A stretch of 64,000 bases of DNA from Hirsutella rhossiliensis. Taxonomy: Eukaryota > Ascomycota > Sordariomycetes > Hypocreales > Ophiocordycipitaceae. A program made the position numbers and the translations under genes. The stretch covers positions 3,596,001 to 3,660,000 of the forward strand of contig NW_025408671.1 in the NCBI RefSeq assembly GCF_020360975.1, given 5' to 3'. The notes beneath the pieces were generated by a model, which was given only the letters and a program-made list of their open reading frames with translations, made no database searches and had not been told where the DNA came from. Positions 23,860 through 36,379 of the stretch are shown here, piece by piece. Positions within the stretch are counted from its first letter, which is position 1. Each line of letters begins with the position of its first letter.

Positions 23860-25481
23860 CTAAACTAAGCGTAAACCTCGCCGATTAAACTATAGACTAA
23901 ATAGAACTAATATAACCTAATTAAACTGACCTTAATAGCTATAGAATAAGACCTATTACTAAAAGACTATAACTAAATAAGACCTAACCTAGAACCGAAC
24001 TAAGATAGAGCTAATAACTAGCCCCCCTTAAACTACGACCCTAGCCTAGCTTATTAATAGTAACGTCCGCCTCGTTATTACGGCGGGAATAATAAGACCC
24101 CCTTAAGGTAGCACGTAGAGTATAGGAGGGAGTAACTTAAGGCTTACGAGGAGTATAGGGACTACTACTACTATAAGAACCCTAACGACGACCGAATAGA
24201 CTTAACCTTAAACCCGAACTAGAGCTAGCTTAGACGGCTAGCTTATAAGATAGAGTAATAACTAGGGTCTCTACTAGGGTAAGACCTATACCGGCGGTGG
24301 TATAAAGGCGTTCGCTATAGCCTATACTATAACTATAGATCTAATCGAGGTTAAGACTAATAATAATCTTAGCTAGGACCGAACCGCGATAGCTATAAAG
24401 ATACTACTAAATAAAGTTAAGAGCGTTAGTAGGATTAGTAGGTAACGTAAGATAGGGACGCTTTAGGGCGGGCTCGGCGCTAGGAGAACTACCGGGCTAT
24501 AGCTTAGCGTTAAAGGGAGACGCGGTTAGCTCCTAAGCTAGCTCCGCGACGGCCGCGGGCATAGACACCTTAGCCTTAGCCTTAAATAGGGCCTTAAACG
24601 CGGCTACCGCCTTACCCTTACCTTTACCCTTCCCCTTATTAATAGGAATTAAGGCTAGAATAGGCCTAGTAAGACTAGTAAGATTAAAGCCGCTATCCTC
24701 TATATTAAGGCCGTCGCTAGTAATAGGATAGAAATAGTTAGCGAGATCGTTAACCGCCGTAAGAGTCTTCTAGGCGACTAAGAGTAACTTAGGCCCGACC
24801 TAGGCTAGGGTCTTAATAGCGTCGCTAAACTTACCTAGGTACTTCTTTAGGGACTTATATATATAGCGGGTATTATCTATAAAACGGGTAAAGGCTAACG
24901 TAAGCGTTTTTATATTCTTAGCAACTATAGCCGGACTAAGGGCAAACTCGCTTAATATACCCTTACCCTTAGCGGCGGGGGCCTTCCGACTAACGTAAAT
25001 ATAAGTTTCTAGAGTAGTACGATAAAGGCGCTCTTATACTAAACCCTTAATAAGGGAAGGGCTATCGACCTTAGACTATACTTAGTAGAGGGTACTAGCG
25101 GCCTCCTTACCTTTAAAGGTAATCTAGAACTTAGATTAGTACCGAACTTAGATAGTACTATAGTAGGAAGGGGTTACTTACTCGGTAATAAGACTAGTTA
25201 GAGTCGGCGTAAGCGATATACGCTTTAGCTTTTATAGCTATTAAAGTTAGTAAAAATACTAAAGGTAGGACTAACCTAAGATAAAGCCGGGATTAATATA
25301 TATAAGACTAGTTTTAATAGCTAGCGAAGGACTTATAAGTAAGCTTACTAATAAGACGCTTAATATATATAAAATATAGGATAGAGCGCTCTAATCCCGC
25401 TATTATAGCGACTTTCTTATAAGGAGGGGGTTTTAAAGAAAGCGAGCCGTTACTACCTAAGTCGGCTTCCTAGTTAAATAT
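23860..25481 (-). pseudogene. LINE-T antisense passenger gene with intron, copy B
   Basis: This is the copy B version of the gene at 58065-59715, on the strand opposite to ORF1/ORF2 and ending next to the ORF2 end. The intron at 25124-25181 is 58 nt with GTAAGT, a near-consensus branch site TACTAAT and CTAG. Exon 2 has the same Lys/Gly/Ala basic tract (about 24590-24640). RIP stops are frequent. Product unknown. Confidence 0.55.
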
Positions 25482-26226
25482 TATAACGCGACGATAAGCG
25501 AACTAGATATAGTATTAAGGAGACCTAGAGTTATAGAAATAAGGTAAGCGAGGTAGTAGTTAGGCCTACGAAAGAGATAGATAATAGAAAGATAGGAGGA
25601 GGCACGTATAAAACTAAAGGGGAAGGGTAGGTATATATAAGCGCGAGCTAGGCGCGCGTAATTAGTAACTACGAGATAAAGGGTAAATATAGGCCGCCGC
25701 GCCCTTAATCGGGAAGTTACGTAGCTAGATAGGAACCGATTTACGATTAGTAGAGCTAGCTAACCGAATTTTAATTAGCCGGCCCTACCTAGGAGCGACC
25801 TATATTAGCGCCTAGCCTAGTAACCGGATATTACCTGCCTTACTAACTAACGGACCGATAAGCCGACGTAACCGCGGCTACGCGGCTACGACGCGGGAGC
25901 TAGGGTAAATAAAGGCGCCCGCGAGTCGGGCCCTTAGAGAGAGACTACTGCCTATAACCCTAGGCCCGGGCTAGCGAGCCCGGGCCGCGGCCGCTTAGGA
26001 TAGTAGCGGCTATAGCCTAAGAGGGCCCGCGCCGAGACGCGATTTCGCGGGAGGAGCCCGCGGTAGCCGGCGTAAATTTCCTACGTACTACTACTACGAC
26101 CTTATTTAAGGCGAACCTATACTAAAAGAGGGGAGGGTTTTCCCCTAAGCACTTTAGTTTTTCCCTCTTATTTAATATTAAAATTCTAGATACCTCTAGC
26201 TAGGTCCTTAGTATAATCTTAATAAT
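25482..26226. other. LINE-T 3' terminal region, copy B (leader of antisense gene)
   Basis: This GC- and CpG-rich stretch of about 750 bp is shared with 7275-8020 and 57308-58064. It contains several palindrome-like GGGCCC and CGGGC blocks but no frame I trust. It may serve as LINE 3' UTR on one strand and promoter/5' leader of the antisense gene on the other. It ends in an AAT-like tail. Confidence 0.5.
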
Positions 26227-26240
26227 ATATTAAGTTATTA
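26227..26240. repeat. Target-site duplication of LINE-T copy B, right copy
   Basis: This equals 18848-18861 exactly over 14 bases. Confidence 0.85.
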
Positions 26241-29200
26241 AGTTATACTTTAAATATTATATTTAGCTATTATTACTAGTAGTTCTTATTTTTATTAATT
26301 TTTAGGAGCTATCCTTTTACTATAAGTGCTCTTATATTATAGTTACTTCGTCGACTAAGTATATTAGCTTAACCGTTTTCTATTCCTTTTTTATAAATTA
26401 TTTTATAGTTAAATTCTAATAAGTATTCGGCCTATTAGATCTATTATCCGTTTAACTATTATATTATTATAAAGTATAAGATATTCTTATAATCTATATA
26501 AACCTTAACTTTATATTTACTTTTAAGAAAGTAGTATCGAAATTCCTTAAAAGCTTAAATAATTATAAGGAATTCTTTATCGTAGATAGGGTAATTAAGT
26601 TCTACGCTATATAGCTTCTTTAAATAGAATATAATTAGTTATAGTTTTCCTTTATTATCTTTTTATCCGATTTATACTCCTAGAGTAAAGTTTAATATAT
26701 TAGTTTTAAGTTCGATTTATCGTTTTAAATTAAAGGTAGTTAAGACTAATTCTTATATAATTATAGTCTTAATATATTTAAAAGCTTCGTTAGCTTTATC
26801 GTCCTATATAAATTCTTTTTCCTTCTTTATTAAGTTATATAGTAATACTACGATCTTTCTAAAATCTTTAATAAATCGTTAGTAGTAATTTATAAATCCT
26901 AGGAAACTTTATATATCCTTAACGTTCTTTAGCTTTAGCTATTCTTTAACTAAGTTAATTTTATCTTATTATATTTATATCTCTCTTAGTAAGATCGTAT
27001 ATCTAAGGAAGTTTACTTCCTATATATAGAACTTACTTTTCTTTAGTTTAACTAGTAACTTTATATTTTAAAGTACGCGGAGTACCTTATAGATATATTC
27101 TTTATATTCTTTTAAGGTATCTAAGAAAATTAAGATATTATCTAGGTATACTACTATAAAGATATCTAAGTATTTGCATAGGATATTATTAATTATCTAT
27201 TAAAAGGTAGCTAGTATATTTATAAGTTTAAATAGTATTACTAGATATTTAAATAGTCCGAATTTTATTTTAAAGGCTATTATTTATTTATATCCCTTTT
27301 TTATATATATTAAGTTATAAGCGCTTTTAAGGTTAAGGGCTATAAACTACTTTTTACTATATAGTCGATCTTATAGTTCCGATATAAGCGGTAATAGTAT
27401 TTATTCTTTTATTATAATATCGTTTAAGCGTTTATAGCTAATAACTAGTTATAGCTTACTATTTTTCTTTAAAATAAATATAACTAGGTAGCTTACTTTA
27501 GATATTAACGTTTATATATATCCCTTTTATAGATTCTCGTCGAGGTAGTCGCGTAGCGTTTATAGTTACTTTTCGTTTAAGTTATAGATTTTATAGAACG
27601 TCGGCGTTATTCTATCCTTAAGATAAATTTCGTAGTCTTATTAGCTATATTTAAGTAACCTTATCTTAAGTTCTTCCTTAAAGAGTTTATTATATTTCTA
27701 GTATTCCTAGGGGATATTCTTTATTCTATCTTATAAGCTTTATTCTTTCTTTTAAGAGCTAGTTTCTCTTAATTTAAGCTCTTTATTAATTTATTTAAGG
27801 TCTTTCCTTAAAGTAGTAATAACTCTTTAAATCTTTATATTATATCCTTTATTCTATTTATATCGGATACTAGGTTATATAGCTATATTAGTTAGTACGT
27901 AGGTCTTATTAATCGATTTTATATCCGCTAGTTCGGTTATTATTTTTATTTATATCGCTAAAGCCTATAATAATTTACTTAAATAGTTACCCCTTTTATC
28001 CTATTTAGTAGCTAAATCATTATAAAATTTTACTTTCTCTTAAATCTATTAGTCCTAGAAACTTATATCTTTGTTTTAATATAGCTAGCTAGTTTTCTAG
28101 TTAATTAGTAGATTACTCTCCTATAGCTATAAAAGCCTTAATATAAGGTTATATTCTTTAATATTTATAATATCGAAGTTAACTTATTTATTATAGCCTT
28201 AGATATTAATATTAAGGTAATTAATCTCTATATTAATAATTCCGTTATTATAGTTAAAGGCCTTTCCTTTAATATTTATAAGTTTATATAGATCTTTCTT
28301 ATATCTTTATATAAGTTAATAACGATTAATAACTTTAAGTAAAACGTTATTACCTATCGCGCTATAGTTTAAAAGTATATATATATAATATCCTACGATT
28401 TAGATATTTAATACTATTTAGTCGCTATAGCTTACTATTACTATATATAGGGTCCTTAGATCTTATTATATTATACTAGTCTATAGCCCTTTTATAGATA
28501 GTATACCTTATTTTTTACTTAGTCCTTATTCGTTTTATTTAGGTATTCTTCTTTAATTTATTATTAATATCGTTTCTTTACGTTTTTATCGTATAGTATT
28601 ATATTAAGGCTTAAGAGACTAATTTCTTATAGCTAATTAAAGATTTCTTATTTCTTAACGCTATATTATTTATATTATACTACTTTATAGTTAATTATAT
28701 ACTATACTTTATAATTCTATTTATTTTTATACTAAAGGTTAAGTTTTCGTTTAGCGTCTTTCTATTTTTTATATAGTATTTCTATATCGATTTTTCCTTA
28801 GTCGAATATAGCTTATAGCCTTTATATATATTACTAATAATCTTTTAGTATACCGTTATATCGTTTATACTATACTTATACTTTTTCGTATTTATAAACT
28901 CTATAGTTTAGGTATATATATTTATTATAATCTTCTTTATTATATTTAATTTATTATATAAGTCTTTAAAAGATTAATAGTTTAGATACCTTAAAGTAAG
29001 TAGCGTTATACTATTCCTTTATTTTAGCGTATTTATAGATTTTATATATCTTTAAAAGATATCTTATTAATAAACTATAATTATCGCGGTATTTAAGTAG
29101 CGTACTATAATTAGGTTTTAATAATATAACTTAGTCGTTTAGGTAGCGTTAATCGATTTTCTAATAGTTTAGTTCTATACTTAGGTAGGGTTTTAAAAGT

Positions 29201-30030
29201 ACTTATCCCTTAAACCTAACTAAGAAGGCGTTATATTATACCTTTATCTAAAAGTATATTATATAATTTAGGTAGACGTATAATATCTATAAAATATACT
29301 TATAGTACTTATAAGTAAGTAGTATTTATAGATTATCTTTAAATTCTCCTTATAGTTACTATTCTTATTATAGAGCTATAAAGGTATTAACTATAGCGAT
29401 AGCTATAGTATAGTCTCTTTTACGTAGTACTAGTTAATATTAAATTAGTATAGCTTATTAGTTTTCTATAAGAATTTAAGGTATTTATTAGGTTTTAATT
29501 TTAAGTATTTCTTTAAATTCTTTAAAGTATAGAGCGTATTCTCTAATTATAGTATTTTCCTTTAATAGTAAGGGTAGTAATATAAGTTTATTTTTATCTT
29601 TTATTTTTCTAAGTATTTCTTATTCTTTAAAGCTTATATTATCGATACTTTATTATTCCTTTTTAGGTTACTATCTAAGTTTCGTAAGTATAAGGGCTAT
29701 ATCTATATCTTCTTTATTATATTATTTATAGACTACCTATTGTTATTACTAATTTTTATTTTATATATCTTCCTAGAATCGTTTACCGTTCTTCTTAATT
29801 TAGTCTTAAGAGACTCCTTTAAGTTAAGGGTATTCTAGTTCTACGAATTTAACTTATTTCTATATTTTAGGATCCCTTTATTATATTATTATAAAGGTTT
29901 TCTTTAGTAGCTTTAAGAACTATCTAATACTGTTTTTATCGCTGAAGTATACTATATATTCATCGTTATAGTATATAGTCTAACTAAGGAGTTTATACTT
30001 TAGTTCTTATCTATTAGTAGCGTTTAGGTA
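26241..30030 (-). pseudogene. G1 pol (protease, reverse transcriptase, RNase H), copy a
   Basis: This is the minus-strand Ty3/gypsy pol. The RT active-site block at about 27125-27175 reads VVYLDNILIFLD (YLDDILIF expected, one Asp turned to Asn). RNase H lies to its left up to the LINE-T insertion, and protease to its right. G1 copy c at 3080-6240 is colinear from about 27600. Stops are frequent and all TAA/TAG. Confidence 0.82.
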
Positions 30031-31000
30031 TTTCTTACCTTTTAGGGCTAATACTTAGTAGGTTTTCTTCTCCTTATAAGGTTATTTATATTCTTTAAAG
30101 TAATATCTAAGTTTCCTATAGTTAAAATACTTTCCTTTACCTTTTTATATTATACTTAAATCTATTAGTCTAGGATTTATTATATATACCTAGGCTATTT
30201 ATATTTTATGCTTTTTCTTATAGTTAGCGCGTTAGCTAAAGTTATTTTTATAAGAAGGGTTCTAGTTTCCTTTTCTTTATTTCTTTTCTTAGCGTCGCGT
30301 ATACTATCTATCGTTAATTCGTACTACTATAGTAATATAGTCTAAGAGGTTATTAGGTCGATTTTCCTTATAGAGCTTATCCTTAACTTCTTTTTTAAGC
30401 TTATTATAGAATCGTAATATAAGAGGTTCGTCGTCTTAATTAAGCTTTAAGGTAACTTAATAGAACTTCGTAGTATAATCTAATACTAAGATCTTTTATT
30501 AAAGTTCTTAAAGTTTCTATTTAGCTTCTTATTCTTTATCGGTCGTTTTAAATACCTTTATAATAGCTTCTTTAAATCCTTAGAAACTAGTAAAGACTTT
30601 ATTTATCTCGTTATCTTATCGCGCTAGTTAGTTATTAAGAAAATCCCTTATAATAGGTCTAAACTAAGTAAGTACTATTTTAGATAAATAATTTCCTATA
30701 TAAAGTACTTTTTTAACTAGGTCTAAGAGTTTCGTAGGGTAAAACCGGTAGTAGGCCTTAAGTTAGGTAAGAAAGTCTTAAAGCGTACTATAAGTACCGT
30801 TAAATAGTCCTAGCTATTTTAGTTTAACTACTTCTTTAAGGTCCTTAACTTATCTATTACCTCCTTTATTCTTAAGTAACTATACCTTATATCGAAAGGC
30901 GATAATTTCGCGTATTATATCCTAAGGCAATATAATAGCTTTAAAGTTAGTTAATCTAGCTTACTATATAAGTATATTAATAGTTATAATATTACTTAAA
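30031..31000 (-). pseudogene. G1 gag remnant, copy a
   Basis: This minus-strand gag region lies between the 5' LTR and pol. A zinc knuckle at about 30090-30146 reads KYFNYRKLRYYFKEYK, fitting CX2CX4HX4C with Cys/His turned to Tyr. Upstream is a helical, charged capsid-like stretch without recognisable motif. RIP stops are present throughout. Confidence 0.72.
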
Positions 31001-31036
31001 GTAACGCGGTATTATACTAAATAAGAGCTTTTAACG

Positions 31037-31486
31037 TATAACGACTAGTATTATTCCTAAGGGATAAACCTATTAATAGGTTTATATTAGTAAATATAAT
31101 AGGGCGTAGTCTAAGTAATAATAAGTATATTACGTTAGTAATAAGTCGGAGGTCGTAGACTATAGACTATAACTAAGTAATTAGAATTAAAGATAGAATT
31201 ATAATAAAGATCTATATTAAAAGCTAGAGAGCTATCTATTTAAAAGAGTAAAAGTAGGTAGCTATATATACCTATAAAGACTATCTTTAGATTATAGGCC
31301 TAGCTATAATCCCTAACGTTAGATTATATAGAGTATAGTAATCTTATTAATCTTAGATTACTTAGATCTTTATAATCCTCTTAATCTTATATTTATTAAA
31401 TAGTTATACCGACTATTTATCTATTAGGCCGTGTTACGTGCTTAACGCGGTCGCCCGTTAGCGGCCTAGTAGCTATGGTCGTAATA
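31037..31486 (-). repeat. G1 copy a 5' LTR
   Basis: This 450-bp LTR pairs with 16260-16709. Right of it the composition changes sharply to CpG-rich G2 sequence. Confidence 0.88.
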
Positions 31487-32395
31487 CCGTGCTAGGCACG
31501 GCCGACGACGGCTCCGCCGCTGCCGCTGCTCCTGCCCGCGCCCCCGCGACCGCGCCTACCGCCGCCGCCTCTACCTCTACTACGCTAGCTGCCCTTACGT
31601 CGCCCTTCTATATAACGACGCCGTCCCCGCCGCCGGCTATAACGCCCGGCCCCTCTACCCCCGCCTCCGCCTTTACTACCCCTATAAGTCCGCTACCTAG
31701 CGAGCGTAGTAGCTATTTTCCGCTAACTTCTTAAAGTATAAACGCTAAGTATAAGCCGGAGCCGCCTACGCGGCCCCTTATATATAGTGCGCGTTATAGG
31801 AGCTCCCCTACGCCGACTAAGTTAGGCGCTGCCTTATTACTAGTGCGCGCGTGCCGGCCGCGCCTATAAGGCGGCGCCTCCTATCTTACTCGCTATAGCG
31901 TCGGCTTAGAAGGCCGGTACGTATAAGCAGGCACGGGGGGCTACTAAGAAGCGCCTTACCGCCGCCGCCGCCGCCTACCGTAATCTCCGCGCCCTTAAGC
32001 GCTAGGGCCTTATCCCTAAGTAAGTTCCTCTCCTCTAGCTCTTTACTTCGCTACTAACTCTCTTAGTACTAGAAATACTGCCTCCGTCGCCCTATCGGCG
32101 GTCCCTATATGCCCGCCGCCCCCGCCGCTATTACTAGCTAGGCCCCCCCCCGCTCCTAGAGCCCCCGGAGCCGCCGCTACCGCCGACTAGCTCGTAGGCT
32201 TAGAGGGCCGCCTAAGCGCTCTAAAGAGCGCCGCCGCCGCTAATAAGGTAGAGGAGGATAACGAGGATAAAGATAAGAACGACGATAAGGATAAAACGTA
32301 GGTCTAGGTAGTTTAAGGGCTCTACCTTAAAATAAACGCTATTTTTATCTCTACTTATATTATTACGCTCGCGTTATTATAACTACCTACTCCGC
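31487..32395 (+). pseudogene. G2 antisense passenger ORF, main part
   Basis: This is one plus-strand frame across about 300 codons, opposite to G2 gag-pol. The 31489-31734 part is free of stops and begins GTG, which is an internal codon, not a start: the frame comes from 16259 across the G1 insertion. Residues are Ala/Thr/Pro/Ser-rich at first (likely disordered), then basic (RRRRRLP), then a helix-like DQLVGLEGRLSALKS (about 32180-32235) and an acidic Lys/Asp/Glu tail (32245-32300). After 31734 the frame continues through TAA/TAG only. It ends near 32395, where the G2 chromodomain begins on the other strand. CpG is well kept. No known family recognised. Confidence 0.6.
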
Positions 32396-32439
32396 TTTAC
32401 TTACTTTATAGTCTTAGCTTAAGCTACTATTAGTAGTTT

Positions 32440-35400
32440 ACTAGTTTATTATTCTTATTTACTATTCTAAATAAGGCTTTAAACTTATTAAGGGCTATAG
32501 TTCTTATAAACTTATATATAGGTTCCTATAAAGGGTTAAGATACCTATACTACTTAATAAGGACCTCTTAGCGTTTCCCCTTACCGACCTTTTTCTAGCG
32601 CGCGGCCTATATCTCTTTAACCTTAAACTCGTCCTCTCCCTCTACCTTAATTATAGGCGGTTAAGCGTCCGCTACTTCTTATTTAAGTAGCGGGTTAAAG
32701 GAGGCTCTATAAAGGAGGTCTACGTTAATCTTATTATAGACCCTTATTAAGAGACTATTAAGCTCTATAACCTATAAGCTAATAACCCTTTATACTATAA
32801 ACTTTATATATAGCTAGTTAAGCTTTTTCTTTAGCTATACTAACCTATAGTTACGGAGGTCTAGCTATACTTTATCTCTTACTATAAACCTATCTATTAA
32901 GGCCTTAGTCTTATTAGCGTGCCGCTCTTAATTTTATACTATAGCGGCTATCGCGGATTAATAATAATCTATAGTCTCTTATAGCTTTTATATAAATATA
33001 AAGGCGCGGCCCTCTAGTAATGAATTACTATACTACTCCGCTACTATATTTATAGTAAAAGGAACTAGTAAGGGTAGTTTAAAACTATATATTATAAAGA
33101 AAGGGGCTATCTTAATAGAGGTATATAGTTTACTATTTAATATAAGTTAGGCCGTAAGGAGCTAACGGTCTTAGTTTACTTAGTTATAGGCTATAATAGT
33201 CTATAGGTAAGCCTACGCCTCCTAGTTAACCCTCTTAGGCCCTTTATTAGTTTATAGGTAATATACCGTGCTAAGTAGCTATATAATCTAAAGTAGCTAG
33301 TATAAGTACTATTAAAAGTAGCTAGTTTAATTCGATCCCTTATCGCTTATAATAAAAGCTAGCTAGCTATATAAGCGGGCCTAGTACTATAAGAAGCGCT
33401 CTATATAAGACTCTATATCTATAAATAGTATTAGCTTTAATATTATAGACTTACTAAGTCGGTCCTTAATTACCTATATATAGTAGTTACCGCCCTTTAT
33501 AAGTAAGAGGTCTATTATAAAGTCTATTTATATATATATATAAAACTAGTTAAGTACTAAAAGCTACTTAAGTAGCCCCTTAAGCTACGCCCTCTAAATC
33601 TTAGTATAGCTATAGATATTATAGTTATAGAGGAAGCGGCGAATATAGTACTATAGGAAGGGCTAGTAGAAATCCCTTATAAGGCCTACTACTATGCCCT
33701 ACCTACCTAGGTAGCCTATAATACTAGAGTTATAGACGAGCTAAACTAGCTTCCCTTAGAGCTCGTTCTATTTATCTAGCTCTAGCGGTCTATCTTTCTC
33801 CTTAGCTTCTATAGTATACGGCGCGCCTAGTACCTATAGTCTCCCCCGCTAACGTAGATGCCTTTATAGGTCGATATAATAGTTAGCTACTTATACCTTT
33901 AGCTTTAGCTTTAGATTAAGGCGTCGAGCGCTAGACTTAATAGCACGGCGTATACTCTTATAGGTATAGTCTAGAGATAATATCCTATCCTATAAGCGCT
34001 AGAGGACCTTATCTTAGAATACCTACGCTATATACGCCCTTAGGCCGGTCTATCCCTCCTCGCTAGGCCGAGGTAAAGGTATAAGGGAAGGCTTATTTAT
34101 TAGCGCCGCGCCTTCCTCTACTAAGGAAGCTCTTATATAAGTCTATAGCGCTTCTTATAGGATAAGCTATAGATCTTAGGCCTTAATATCCGCTCTTATT
34201 AGCTGGTCTTAATCCCTTTAAGAAAGCGTATCTAGGACTATAAAGTCTCGCCTTAGTTAGTACTTGATTAAGAAGTTAAAGCGTAAGAGATACTCTACTT
34301 AGCGGGCTTACCGTTCTAAGAGGTATTAGCGGGTTATAAAGTACTTAAGATTCCTATAGTCTATAAGAACCTTAAAGCTCTTATAGCTCTAGAGCTCCGC
34401 TTACTATTACTTAAGGTAGCTAATAATCGCTAGTATCTCTTTATCGTAAATAGCATAATTCCGCTTTACTAGGGTTAGCTTATAAGAGTAGAACGCTATT
34501 AGTTACTTTTACCCGTCTACCTCCTAAGAGAGCGTTCCTTTAAGTGCCTAGCTACTATAGTCCGCTTCGACTAACGTAGACCGGTCGAAGTCCTACTAAA
34601 GTAGTACTAAGGCCCGCGAGAATAGGTCCTTAAGCGTATAGAACGCTCCTTCTTATATAGGCCCTTAATAAAAAGCGGTCTATTTCCTAGTAATCTTATT
34701 TAAGGGACTTATAATATAAGAGAAGCCCTTAATAAATATCTTATAATAGTTCGCGAACCTAAGGAAGCTCTATATACCTATCTATATAGTTAGGGCCGCC
34801 TAGTCCTAGATCGCCTAGATCTTTATAAGATCCGCTTATATACCTACGCTTATATAGATAATAAAGCCTAGGTACTTAACCCTCTTAACCTTAATTTTAT
34901 ACTTATTTAAGTTAAGGTAGAGCTTATAAAGTTAGAGGCGCTTTAGGATCCTCTATACTTTCTATATATAGTCTTTATAGGAGCCGCTTATATAAATAAG
35001 GATATTATCTATATATATAGAGGCGAACTTATTAAGGAAGTCCTATAGTATATTATTAATATAACGCTAGAAGGTAGCTAGCGCTTTTAAGAGGCTAAAG
35101 GGCGTTATAAGCTACTTAAATAAGCTATAGTATATATAAAACGCTGTCTTTTACTTATTACCCTTTAAGATCTATACCTTATAGAACGCTTATTTTATAT
35201 TTAGCTTTATAAACTACTTTACCTTTAAAAGGTTATAAAGCGTATCTAAGATTAAGGGTAAGGGGTAGCGGTCTAGCCTTATAATTACGTTTAGAGCCCT
35301 ATAGTTATAATAGAACTATATCCCGCCCCTTAGTTTATATATAAATAAGACTAGCGCTCTTACTTTAGAGCTACTTACTTAAATAAAACCCTTATCTAGG

Positions 35401-36370
35401 AGGTCCCTTAGCGTCTTCTTTAATATTAATAGCTCCGCGTATAATATACTATATAGTGGTTTAAACGGTATAAGTAGTTCCTACCCCTTCTTATTAGTAT
35501 AAAGTACGATCTTATAGTCTACCCTTAGCTTATATAGGTTAAGCTTATCCGCTTCCTAGGACTTAAATAGTAGTAGGAGGTCGTAAAAGCGCTTTAGTAT
35601 TTACTACTATAGCTTAAAGGGCGACTTTAGCTTCTTTATCTAGAGGGCCTTATCGATATCCGCTAGGCTAACTATATAGACCGCTACGTTAGCCGCTACC
35701 TAGCCTTGCCCTTACTTTACCTATTATATAGTTCTTACGAAGATAGAGGCAAGGACTTCTTATACTAAGTATAAAGCTCGCACGCTTAGTCTTACGCCTA
35801 TAGAACTATCGTCGTAGTAGACCTACTATTATATAGGCCTAAACTATAGCTTCCTTTAATATAGAACTAAGTATAACTTTATATATAATAACTAAGGTTT
35901 CTTAAGGATTAAAGGAAATTCTAGTTAAGGGATTATATAGGCTATAATAAGCTTATAATAACCGTCGACCTTTATAGCTAGCTATATAATACCCTTAATT
36001 ACTATACCCTTTATCGCGCTTAAGGCGCCCTTTACTTACCTTAGGGCGATCTTTTCTACTAGTACTTATATCTCTTATATAAGCGCCTTATTAACTATAG
36101 CGTAGTACTAGTAGCCCTTATCTATAAGGGCAGTAATAAGTAAGGAGTTATTAATTATAACTTATATTAAAGTAGGCTCCTCTTTTATATAGGTAGATAA
36201 TTCCTCCTTCTCCCTTACTAGTACTAGTAATTAAGGCTCTAGAGCCTATCTTTACTCTAGAGCTACTTTTTTTTCTTTAGGCCTAAGGGGGTAGAGTCCT
36301 CCTTATTATCTAAGGTAAGGAGCGGTTCTATCTTCGCTACTTAAACCGCTATAGGCCGCTTAGCTAAAAA
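32440..36370 (-). pseudogene. G2 pol with chromodomain
   Basis: This is the minus-strand Ty3/gypsy pol. RT active site at about 34985-35020 reads YIDNILIYIS (YIDDILIY expected). The RT thumb/RNase H junction SFLRFANYYKIFIKGFS lies at about 34690-34765. The integrase C-terminus has LDLRNYRLV and KKKL at about 32790-32900. It ends with a chromodomain at about 32450-32640 (EFKVKEI...RQEVLIKQY), where a Trp-rich WKGY-type motif lost its Trp codon. These place G2 with the chromoviruses. It is inactive from RIP stops. Confidence 0.85.
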
Positions 36371-36379
36371 GAAGGGGCA

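Larger units (their letters stand above)
18862..26226 (+). mobile_element. LINE-T copy B, full-length Tad1-like non-LTR retrotransposon
   Basis: This is a 7.4-kb plus-strand LINE inserted into G1 integrase, with a 14-bp target duplication. It starts with an A-rich leader (about 18879-18890), then ORF1 with zinc knuckle, ORF2 with APE endonuclease and reverse transcriptase, a 3' region carrying a gene on the opposite strand, and an AAT-type 3' end at 26218-26226. No LTRs. All frames are damaged by RIP, but motifs are clear. The G1 copy b sequence at 56990-57020 shows the unoccupied target. Confidence 0.92.
16260..31486 (-). mobile_element. G1 copy a, full-length Ty3/gypsy retrotransposon, split by LINE-T copy B
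   Basis: This is a minus-strand gypsy element of about 7.85 kb without the LINE. Its two LTRs are 450 bp each (16260-16709, 31037-31486). The flanks are ctata on the left and ccgtg on the right, which become identical if the left one was changed at three C/G positions by RIP. The tract aaaaggaggggagata on the minus strand directly inside the left LTR is the polypurine tract. Order from right to left is gag, protease/RT, integrase, then an opposite-strand extra ORF. It was inserted into the antisense ORF of G2. Confidence 0.9.

Noticed and set aside
24000..26226. A separate transposon next to LINE-T copy B
   Set aside because: The 14-bp target duplication encloses 18862-26226 as one unit and the same order recurs in copy C, so the antisense gene belongs to the LINE.
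31489..31734. Stand-alone 81-residue gene starting at GTG
   Set aside because: GTG is not a normal start in fungi and the frame continues from 16259 upstream of the G1 insertion and past the TAA at 31732. It is an internal stretch of the G2 antisense ORF.
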